The position numbers were made by a program, and so were the translations under genes. From assembly GCA_964540905.1 (NCBI GenBank), contig CAZIOS010000002.1, positions 124,001 to 188,000 of the forward strand: a DNA stretch of 64,000 nt, written 5' to 3'. Below, piece after piece: positions 58,158 to 64,000 of this stretch (positions within the stretch are counted from its first letter, which is position 1; each line of letters opens with the position of its first letter). Under the pieces are notes generated by a model that was not told the DNA's origin, ran no database searches, and worked only from the letters and a program-made list of their open reading frames with translations. The DNA is from VAYN01 sp964540905. GTDB taxonomy: Bacteria > Actinomycetota > Thermoleophilia > Solirubrobacterales > 70-9.

Positions 58158-58880
58158 TCAGTCCGCGGGCGCCGCGGCGACCAGCTCGGCAAAGGTGCGG
58201 AAGCCCTGGGAGCTGCGCTGCACCAGCGCCGGCTCGGCCTCGCGGGCCCAGCCTGGCAGCGCCCCGGCGCCGGCGGCGCCGAGCTCCTCGACCGCCTCCG
58301 CTGCCATCTCCGGCACCGCCAGCCAGCGCTCAACCAGCGCCTGGTCAGCCTCGGGGTGGAAGAGCACGCCCCAGGCGCAGCCTTGGCGGAAGGCCTGCAG
58401 CTCGGTCTGGGCGGAGCGGGCGAGCGGCGTCGCCCCCGGCGGCAGGTCGAAGACGTCGCCGTGCCAGTGCAGGACCATCGTCCCGGGGGCGAGGTCGCCG
58501 ACGATCGGGTCGTCGGAGTCGAAGATCTCGACCGGGGCGAAGCCGAGCTCCTTGCGCTCCCCCGGCCGCACCTCGGCCCCCAGCGCCAGCGCCAGCAGCT
58601 GGGCGCCGAGGCAGATGCCGAGTACGGGGATCTGGCGCCGCACCGCCTCCGCCAGCCACTCGCGCTCGGCCGCCAGCGCCGGGTGGCGCTCGACGTCGCC
58701 GGCGGCCATTGGCCCGCCCATGAAGACCGCGCCGGCGACCTCGTCGTGGTCGGGCAGCCGGCCGCCAGCCAGTGGCTCGACCGTCCGCACCGCCAGCTCG
58801 CCGCAGGCGTCGAGGATCCGGTGCGGCGTCTCCCAGGAGACGTGCTGGACCGCCAGCAGGGTCGGTCGTCCAGAGCTCAT
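58158..58880 (-). CDS. Class I glutamine amidotransferase-like protein
   Basis: 240 residues from the ATG at 58880. The catalytic cysteine in VLGICLGAQLLALALGAEVR, the oxyanion region GAVFMGGPMAAGDVERHPAL, and His and Glu in WGVLFHPEADQALVERWL are present. Similar free-standing proteins (GuaA/YfeJ-like) hydrolyse glutamine or gamma-glutamyl compounds. The upstream part of this frame (to 59393) is antisense shadow. Confidence 0.9.
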   Translation of the reverse strand: MSSGRPTLLAVQHVSWETPHRILDACGELAVRTVEPLAGGRLPDHDEVAGAVFMGGPMAAGDVERHPALAAEREWLAEAVRRQIPVLGICLGAQLLALALGAEVRPGERKELGFAPVEIFDSDDPIVGDLAPGTMVLHWHGDVFDLPPGATPLARSAQTELQAFRQGCAWGVLFHPEADQALVERWLAVPEMAAEAVEELGAAGAGALPGWAREAEPALVQRSSQGFRTFAELVAAAPAD

Positions 58881-58913
58881 GCCGCCGGAGGCTAACCGCG
58901 CTACGGTTGGGCG

Positions 58914-59189
58914 ATGCCCCAGCTCGGCCCGATTGCCCTGTTCAAGCCCGAGGCCCGGCCGGCGACCGCGACCGGGGCGCAGCTGCGCGGCGCCGCCGCG
59001 ATCGGCGCCCTCGCCGTCGGCGCCGCGGCGATCGGCGGCTTCGCGATCGGCCGCCTCAGCGTCGGCCGGCTCGCCGTCAAGCGCGCCAGCTTCGGCAAGC
59101 TCGAGGTCGAGGAGCTCGAGGTCGGCCGCCTCAGCGTCCGCGAGGGTTGGCCACCCGCCGACCGCCCAGCCGCGGATGCGGCGCGCTGA
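58914..59189 (+). CDS. Small protein with pentapeptide-like beta repeats
   Basis: 91 residues. Residues ~22-78 are a regular five-residue periodic sequence: AAIGALAVGAAAIGGFAIGR, LSVGRLAVKRASFGKLEVEE and LEVGRLSV, with small/hydrophobic residues alternating as in a right-handed beta helix. The ATG at 58914 is 33 bp from the divergent amidotransferase start. The function is unknown; it may cap or mimic an elongated surface. Confidence 0.65.
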   Translation: MPQLGPIALFKPEARPATATGAQLRGAAAIGALAVGAAAIGGFAIGRLSVGRLAVKRASFGKLEVEELEVGRLSVREGWPPADRPAADAAR

Positions 59190-60222
59190 AGCGCACCCGA
59201 CATTGACCCCACCCGGCTGGGGCAAAAGTCGACTGCGGCGTACAGGCGCCGCGCTCCTCGCCGCGCTCGCGACCGTGGGCGCCATCGCCACTGCGACGAC
59301 CTGGGGCAGCGGCCCCAGCCCCAGCCTCGACGGCTGCCCGGTCTTCCCGGCACCGCCGGCCTCGCTCTCGCCCCACGCCCCCTCCCTCGCCACCGAGGCG
59401 GCCTGGAACCAGGACGTCTCGAAGGCGCCGCGCGACCCGCGCTCGGCCGCCTACATCGCCTACATCGACTCCCACGGCGGCGATCACCTGCACCCCGACT
59501 TCGGCTCGCCGCGCGAATACGGCTTCCCCTTCGAGGTCGTCGGCGCCGGCCAGCGCCGGCTGCCGGTCCACTACACCGCCTACGGCAGCGAAAGCGACCC
59601 GGGGCCGTTCCCGATCCCGGCCGGCGCCCGCGTCGAGGGCGGCCAGCACAGCGACGGCGACCGCCACGTGCTGACCGTCGACAGCGCCAGCTGCACGCTC
59701 TACGAGCTCTACGACGCCCGCTACCAGGCGACGCCGAAGCCGCACTGGGACGCCGCCTCCGGCACCGCCTGGGACCTGCGCTCCGCCGCCCGCCGGCCCG
59801 ACGGCTGGACCTCGGCCGACGCCGCCGGACTGCCGATCTTCCCTGGCCTGGTCCGCTACGAAGAAGTCGCCGCCGGCCAGCTCGACCACGCGATCCGGGT
59901 CACCTTCGACAGCACCCGCAACGCCTGGGTCCACCCCGCCTCGCACTGCGCCGGCGACACCGCCAGCGCCGCGGCGCCGCCGATGGGCCTGCGGCTGCGG
60001 CTGAAGCCGGGCTACGGGCTCGGCGGCTTCAGCGGCGCGGCGAAGACGATCGCGGTGGCGATGAAGCGCTACGGGCTGATCGTCGCCGACAACGGCTCCA
60101 ACTGGTACTTCAGCGGCTCCAGCGACCGGCGCTGGGACGACGAAAACCTCGACCAGCTGAAGCGGATCCCCGGCAGCGCGTTCGAAGTCGTCAAGAGCGC
60201 CGCCCCGATCCACCGCTGCTGA
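59176..60222 (+). CDS. Secreted conserved protein, unknown function
   Basis: 348 residues from the ATG at 59176, overlapping the preceding gene by 14 bp; a TTG at 59203 is an alternative. Signal: GAALLAALATVGAIATATTW. Conserved-looking blocks: WNQDVSKAPRDPRSAAYIAY, LHPDFGSPREYGFPFEVVGA, DRHVLTVDSASCTLYELYDA, GWTSADAAGLPIFPGLVRYE, MGLRLRLKPGYGLGGFSGAA and LIVADNGSNWYFSGSSDRRW. I recognise this as a widely distributed secreted family, but no activity is known to me. Confidence 0.82.
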   Translation: MRRAEAHPTLTPPGWGKSRLRRTGAALLAALATVGAIATATTWGSGPSPSLDGCPVFPAPPASLSPHAPSLATEAAWNQDVSKAPRDPRSAAYIAYIDSHGGDHLHPDFGSPREYGFPFEVVGAGQRRLPVHYTAYGSESDPGPFPIPAGARVEGGQHSDGDRHVLTVDSASCTLYELYDARYQATPKPHWDAASGTAWDLRSAARRPDGWTSADAAGLPIFPGLVRYEEVAAGQLDHAIRVTFDSTRNAWVHPASHCAGDTASAAAPPMGLRLRLKPGYGLGGFSGAAKTIAVAMKRYGLIVADNGSNWYFSGSSDRRWDDENLDQLKRIPGSAFEVVKSAAPIHRC

Positions 60223-60236
60223 GCGCCGCCGCTCAG
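60219..60236. terminator. Convergent hairpin with both stop codons
   Basis: CTGAGCG (60219-60225), loop CCGC, CGCTCAG (60230-60236): a perfect 7-bp stem. The TGA of the secreted protein and the TGA of the convergent small membrane protein lie in opposite arms. It uses the same stem bases as the hairpin at 5147-5170. Confidence 0.6.
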
Positions 60237-60409
60237 GCCGAGCGCGCCCGGTCGGTCCGCATCAGGAAGCGCCAGATCCGGCCGCAGACGGCCAGCACCC
60301 CCATCGAGATCCCCAGCCCGATCGCGCCCAGCAGCAGCAGGAACAGCATGAAGGCGACGATCGCGAACGGGATCAGGAGGACTTTCACACCTCCCCCAGC
60401 CTCCTGCAT
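60233..60409 (-). CDS. Small membrane protein
   Basis: About 58 residues from the ATG at 60409; a GTG at 60388 (VKVLLIPFAIVAFML) is also possible. Two hydrophobic helices (LLIPFAIVAFMLFLLLLGAI and GISMGVLAVCGRIWRFLM) and a basic end. Driven by the minus-strand promoter at 60453-60481. No family recognised. Confidence 0.6.
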   Translation of the reverse strand: MQEAGGGVKVLLIPFAIVAFMLFLLLLGAIGLGISMGVLAVCGRIWRFLMRTDRARSA

Positions 60410-60452
60410 CTCCCTAAGCGAGAGCTGAAAATCGGTCAATCCGGGGCGCCCG

Positions 60453-60481
60453 TCTATAGAGTTGATTGACGAGTCAGTCAA
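60453..60481 (-). promoter_or_regulatory. Promoter with TetR-like palindromic operator
   Basis: On the minus strand TTGACT (60481-60476), a 17-bp spacer and TATAGA (60458-60453). The near-perfect palindrome TTGATTGAC-GA-GTCAGTCAA (60462-60481) overlaps the -35 box and the spacer. It is of the length and form bound by TetR-family repressors. It stands between the small membrane protein and the ETF:quinone oxidoreductase gene and could control both. No TetR gene is in the window. Confidence 0.65.
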
Positions 60482-60501
60482 CGAGGAAAGGGCGCTCACG
60501 A

Positions 60502-62235
60502 ATGGCTTCCAGGAACAAGGTCTCCCCGGCGGACTACCCGCCCCCCGTCGACCCCGGCAGGGAGTTCGTCAAGCGCACGCTCGACGGCGAGGACGAGCGG
60601 ATCGAGGTCGGCGTCGCGATCGTCGGCGGCGGCACCGCCGGACTCGCCTGCGCCAACCGGCTGATGCAGTTGCTGGCCGCGGACCCGGAGAGCGCCGAGC
60701 GCCTCGGCGAGGTCCCGGTGGCGGTGATCGAGAAGGCGAAAACCTGCGGCGGCCACAACCTCTCCGGCGCGGTGATGCGCCCCGGCCCGCTGCAGGAGCT
60801 CTTCCCCGACCTCAGCCGCGAGCAGTGGCGCCAGCAGGGCTTCGGCTTCGGCGAGGTGAAGAAGGAGGCGATCTACCTCCTCCCCAACGGCAAGCGCAAG
60901 CTCCGGATCCCGCCGCCGCCACCGCAGAAAAACCACGGCAACGAGGTGATCTCGGTCTCCGCCCTCTGCCGCTACATGCAGCGGCAGGCCGAGGAGGCCG
61001 GCGCCTACCTGCTGACCGAGACCGCCGCCGACCAGCTGATCGTCGCGGATGGCGCCGTCGCCGGCGTCCGCTCCGGCGACAAGGGCCGCGGCAAGGACGG
61101 CGAGGAGCTCGGCAATTTCGAGCCCGGCGCCGACATCGCCGCCAGGGCGACGGTCCTGGCCGAGGGCTGCTGGGGCCACCTCACCGACGCCGCCGTGCGC
61201 GAGTTCGACCTCGCCGAGGGCCGCGAGCCGCAGGTCTGGGAGCTCGGCGTCAAAGAGGTCTGGAAGGTGAAGCAGCCGCTCGACCGCGTGATCCACACCC
61301 TCGCCGGCTGGCCGCTGAAGATCAGCGCCAGGTACCACCAGATCGGCGGCTCCTGGATCTACCCGATGAAGGACGAGAAGACGGGGGACGACCTGGTCTC
61401 GATCGGCTTCGTCCTCGACCTCGACTACGCCGACGCGACCAGCTCCGCCCACGACCTGCTGCAGAAGTTCAAGACCCACCCGCTGGTGCACGAGATCCTC
61501 GACGGCGGCGAGCGGGTCAGCTGGGGCGCCAAGGCGATCCCCGCCGGCGGCTACTGGGCGATGCCGAAGCTCTCGGCACCGGGCGCGGTGCTGGTCGGCG
61601 ACGGCGCCGGGATGCTCAACCTGGCGGCGCTGAAGGGCGTCCACTACGCGATCAAGGCGGGGATGCTGGCGGCGGAGGCGATCCACGCGGCGCTGCGGCA
61701 GGAGAGCAACGACTTCAGCGCCTACGAGGGGGCGATCGCCGACTCGATCGTCGGCAAGGACCTCTACGAACAGCGCAACACCCGCCAGCCGTTCCAGAAG
61801 GGGCTGCTGAAAGGCGGGCCGCTGGTCAACCTGATGATCGCGACCAAGGGCCGCTTCCCGGGCGGGCGCTGGAAGCTGCACCGCAACGACGCCCAGCCGA
61901 TGTTCATCGGCGACAGCGCCGAGAGCTATCCGAAGCCGGACGGCAAGTACACCTTCGACAAGCTCTCCAGCGTCTTCATCAGCGGCAACGCGACCCGCGA
62001 CGACGCCCCCAACCACATCCGCGTGCAGAAACGGGTGCCGCGCGAGATCGCCGAGACCTGGGCCTGGATGTGCCCGGCCGGGGTCTACGAGATCCCCGAG
62101 GAGGCGCCGGCGGAGGGCGACGTCGACGTGATCGTCAACTACACCAACTGCGTCCAGTGCGGCGCGATCACCGCCAAGGGCGGGCGCCTGACCCCGCCCG
62201 AGGGCGGCGACGGGCCGCTGTACCAAAACACGTAA
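60502..62235 (+). CDS. Electron-transfer flavoprotein:quinone oxidoreductase-like flavoprotein
   Basis: 577 residues. FAD site VGVAIVGGGTAGLACANRLM, then VAVIEKAKTCGGHNLSGAVM, quinone/FAD region ISARYHQIGGSWIYPMKDEK, VLVGDGAGMLNLAALKGVHY. The C-terminal Fe-S part reads WMCPAGVYEIPEE and NYTNCVQCGAITAKGG. The family normally has four cysteines (CPAGVYE plus CxxCxxC); here the last one is replaced, leaving three. Passes electrons from ETF (acyl-CoA oxidation) to menaquinone at the membrane. AGGAAAGGG precedes the ATG. No etfAB is adjacent. Confidence 0.92.
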   Translation: MASRNKVSPADYPPPVDPGREFVKRTLDGEDERIEVGVAIVGGGTAGLACANRLMQLLAADPESAERLGEVPVAVIEKAKTCGGHNLSGAVMRPGPLQELFPDLSREQWRQQGFGFGEVKKEAIYLLPNGKRKLRIPPPPPQKNHGNEVISVSALCRYMQRQAEEAGAYLLTETAADQLIVADGAVAGVRSGDKGRGKDGEELGNFEPGADIAARATVLAEGCWGHLTDAAVREFDLAEGREPQVWELGVKEVWKVKQPLDRVIHTLAGWPLKISARYHQIGGSWIYPMKDEKTGDDLVSIGFVLDLDYADATSSAHDLLQKFKTHPLVHEILDGGERVSWGAKAIPAGGYWAMPKLSAPGAVLVGDGAGMLNLAALKGVHYAIKAGMLAAEAIHAALRQESNDFSAYEGAIADSIVGKDLYEQRNTRQPFQKGLLKGGPLVNLMIATKGRFPGGRWKLHRNDAQPMFIGDSAESYPKPDGKYTFDKLSSVFISGNATRDDAPNHIRVQKRVPREIAETWAWMCPAGVYEIPEEAPAEGDVDVIVNYTNCVQCGAITAKGGRLTPPEGGDGPLYQNT

Positions 62236-62272
62236 CAAGGGCGGGCGCGGCGGCGGCTAAGGTTTGCGGCCG

Positions 62273-63070
62273 ATGCGCCGAGCCGTGGGAACTCTGGCCT
62301 GCCTGACCGCGCTGCTGGCCCTGCCGCTGTGCGGCTCGGCCGCGGCCGCGGGCGGGAGCGGCGGCGGCACGCTCGGCCCCGCCCTGTTCGCGGCGGTGAC
62401 GACGACGACCAGCGCCGACGAGGCGCTCGGCGCCCTCGGCGCCAGCCTGGCGCTGAGCGAAGCGCGCCAGCGGATCGCCGCCGAAGAAGCGCAGCGCGAA
62501 CGGGAACCGCCGCCGCAGCCGGCGCTCGAAGAAGAAGTCAAGAACCCCTCTGAAATGGTGCCCGCCTCGGCCGGCACCAACGGCACCATCGACCCCAACA
62601 AGGTCGCCGCCGACGGCCAGAAGATCTTCGCCCACAGCCGCGCCCAGAGCGCCCCCGGCATTTCCAACGCGATCCTGCTGAGCGGGATCGCCCTCGCCCC
62701 GCCCGACGCGCCGGAAGCGGTCCGCGGCGTGATCAACAACGCCAACACGATCGTCGGCCGCCCCTACGTCTGGGGCGGCGGCCACGGCTCCTTCTACTCC
62801 TTCGGCTACGACTGCTCCGGCTCGGTCAGCTTCGCCCTGTTCGGCGGCGGCCTGATCCCGGAACCGCTGACCTCCGGCTCGCTCGAGTCCTGGGGCGCCC
62901 CCGGCCCCGGCAAGTGGATCACCGTCTACGCCAACGCCGACCACACCTTCGCCGAGATCGCCGGCCTGCGCTGGGACACCGTCGGCGACGCCCGCGGCAC
63001 CGGGCCGCGCTGGCACCTCGCCCCGACCTCGACGGCCGGCTTCGTCGCCCGCCACCCCCCGGGCCTCTGA
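62273..63070 (+). CDS. Secreted NlpC/P60-like (C40) protein, paralogue
   Basis: 265 residues. Signal peptide LACLTALLALPLCGSAAAAG, a helical, charged middle (SLALSEARQRIAAEEAQRER), then the C40 domain: GRPYVWGGGHGSFYSFGYDC, SGSVSFALFGGGLIPEPL with the catalytic Cys and ADHTFAEIAGLRWDTVGDAR with the His. Strongly similar to 13363-13935 over the last ~130 residues. A TTG three codons upstream is a less likely start. Predicted cell-wall peptidase. Confidence 0.87.
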   Translation: MRRAVGTLACLTALLALPLCGSAAAAGGSGGGTLGPALFAAVTTTTSADEALGALGASLALSEARQRIAAEEAQREREPPPQPALEEEVKNPSEMVPASAGTNGTIDPNKVAADGQKIFAHSRAQSAPGISNAILLSGIALAPPDAPEAVRGVINNANTIVGRPYVWGGGHGSFYSFGYDCSGSVSFALFGGGLIPEPLTSGSLESWGAPGPGKWITVYANADHTFAEIAGLRWDTVGDARGTGPRWHLAPTSTAGFVARHPPGL

Positions 63071-63108
63071 CCGCCGCCGCCGAGCCGGCGGCGGGCGCCG
63101 CGATCCGG

Positions 63109-63918
63109 ATGAGCGGCGTCCGCGTCTGGCGCTGGGTGCCGCTGGAGCAGCGCCGGGCGGTGCTGCTGGACGGGGTCGAGTGGACGGTGCGGCGCGGCGA
63201 GCACTGGGTGGTGCTGGGGCCCAACGGCGCCGGCAAGACGACCCTGCTGAACCTGGCGGCGGCCGCCTCGCATCCCTCCAACGGCACCGTCGAGGTGCTG
63301 GGGGCGCGGCTCGGCAGGGTCGACATGCGGGCGCTGCGCGAGCGCATCGGCACCGTCGAGCCGGGCCTGGCGCGGCGCCTGCGCGGCCGCTCCAGCGCCT
63401 TCGAGATCGTCCTCACCGGCAGCTTCGGCAGCATCGCCCTGCAGCACAAACGGATCGAGCCGGCCCAGGTCGAGCGGGCCGAGGCACTGCTGGCGACGGT
63501 CGGCGCCAGCCACCTGCGCGAGCGCCGCTTCGAAGACTGCTCGCAGGGGGAGCGCCAGCGCCTGCTGCTCGCCCGGGCGCTGATGGACGAGCCCGAGCTG
63601 CTGCTGCTCGACGAGCCCACCTCCGGCCTCGACCTGCCCTCCCGCGAGCGCCTGATCGGCTCCCTCGACACGATGGCCGCCGCCAACCCCGGCCTCCCCA
63701 CCGTCACCGTCACCCACCACCTCGAGGAGATCCCCGCCAGCTCGACCCACGCCCTGCTGCTCGCCGGCGGCCGGATCGTCGCCGCCGGCCCGGTCGAGCA
63801 GGCGCTCACCGCCGCCACCGTCTCCGCCGCCTTCGGCCTTGAGGTCTCGCTCTCCCGCCACCACGGCCGCTGGGCCGCCACCGTCACCCCCGGCACCTGG
63901 TCGGGCTACGGCGCCTGA
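63109..63918 (+). CDS. ABC transporter ATP-binding protein (YlmA/ModF-like)
   Basis: 269 residues. Walker A VVLGPNGAGKTTLLNLAAAA, signature DCSQGERQRLLLARALMDEP, Walker B LLLLDEPTSGLDLPSR and H-loop TVTHHLEEIPASSTHALLLA. The Q-loop glutamine seems replaced (RIGTVEPGLARR). No permease follows within the window. Such stand-alone ATPases often act in cytosolic roles or with a distant permease. The start at ATG 63109 gives a normal N-terminus. Confidence 0.88.
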   Translation: MSGVRVWRWVPLEQRRAVLLDGVEWTVRRGEHWVVLGPNGAGKTTLLNLAAAASHPSNGTVEVLGARLGRVDMRALRERIGTVEPGLARRLRGRSSAFEIVLTGSFGSIALQHKRIEPAQVERAEALLATVGASHLRERRFEDCSQGERQRLLLARALMDEPELLLLDEPTSGLDLPSRERLIGSLDTMAAANPGLPTVTVTHHLEEIPASSTHALLLAGGRIVAAGPVEQALTAATVSAAFGLEVSLSRHHGRWAATVTPGTWSGYGA

Positions 63919-64000
63919 GCGGCCGAGCGGCGCGGCGGCTTCGGCCTCACCCTGACGACGCGGAAGCGGAAGATCGCCGGCGTCGGGTCGCCGCCGCCGG
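63906..64000 (-). CDS. Possible 3' end of a minus-strand gene, cut by window edge
   Basis: The minus strand is open from the window edge to a TAG at 63906-63908 and reads DPTPAIFRFRVVRVRPKPPR, a pattern resembling the end of secreted beta-sandwich proteins (xPAxFxFxV). Only 31 codons are visible, and it overlaps the ABC gene end by 13 bp. Confidence 0.3.
   Translation of the reverse strand, partial: GGGDPTPAIFRFRVVRVRPKPPRRSAAQAP

Noticed and set aside
57886..60222. 778-codon plus-strand frame as a single protein
   Set aside because: Its first 430 codons lie antisense to the ABC ATPase and amidotransferase; only the end (from 59176) carries a signal peptide and a plausible protein.

Overview
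The window reads as chromosomal DNA of a high-GC (estimated at about 70 %) actinobacterium, most likely class Thermoleophilia (Solirubrobacterales-like). The reasons are the GC-rich codon use with many GTG starts, a mycothiol-type arsenate reductase, the secreted-protein N-terminus with LASAALFIALGGTAFA that is common in that class, and promoters with near-consensus -35/-10 boxes placed so that mRNAs would have little or no leader. The taxon is an inference. No phage, insertion sequence, CRISPR array or rRNA was seen; there is one tRNA (His).

Layout. 0-9.4 kb: acyltransferase (partial), aldo/keto reductase, a divergent agmatine-to-putrescine pair (aguB/aguA) around a foldable intergenic segment, small regulators, an M1 peptidase, and an arsenic cluster (aquaporin / arsR-arsC-ribH2). 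9.3-20 kb: a shortened enoyl-CoA hydratase, a reductase with an N-terminal cNMP-type domain, a lone ABC solute-binding lipoprotein, an NlpC/P60-like secreted protein, a DUF5996 protein, a phosphoesterase, a PIN toxin-antitoxin pair, a drug exporter and an SDR. 20-26.7 kb: a sulfatase overlapping a large secreted protein that joins a formylglycine-enzyme-like domain lacking the catalytic cysteines to a seven-bladed propeller, then a secreted trypsin-like protease pair and an ArsR regulator. 26.7-34.7 kb: a 19-residue microprotein with an ideal ribosome site and a strong hairpin, a methyltransferase, a GGDEF+HD-GYP c-di-GMP protein, an ArsR-SRPBCC operon, an acylphosphatase fused to a LigD-type 3'-phosphoesterase, a phosphopantetheinyl transferase, and an ECF sigma factor with a secreted protein.

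34.7-40.7 kb is rich in membrane proteins: two COG4705 paralogues, a collagen-like protein, a COG4280/FTR1-like protein and a fatty-acid desaturase. It also holds a DedA remnant and two genes without an obvious start codon. 40.7-47 kb holds the most system-like cluster: three diverged MpsC-like (DUF2294) proteins, a STAS protein whose phospho-acceptor serine is replaced by alanine, an ECF sigma factor and a polytopic membrane protein, followed by a GGDEF-EAL protein and a SpoIIAA-like remnant. 47-55.6 kb: ogt, tatA, a secreted calcium-repeat protein, a DHA2 exporter with its MarR regulator and a matching operator, a giant Ig-like repeat protein with near-identical 324-bp repeats, a frameshifted Dyp-peroxidase remnant and tRNA-His. 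55.7-64 kb: a DrrAB-like ABC exporter, a glutamine amidotransferase, an ETF:quinone oxidoreductase with a three-cysteine cluster motif, a second NlpC/P60-like protein and an ABC ATPase.

Themes: c-di-GMP and ECF/STAS signalling, many secreted or surface proteins (several built from repeats), one-component ArsR/MarR switches whose operators sit inside the promoter, and short gene remnants at junctions that point to local rearrangement.
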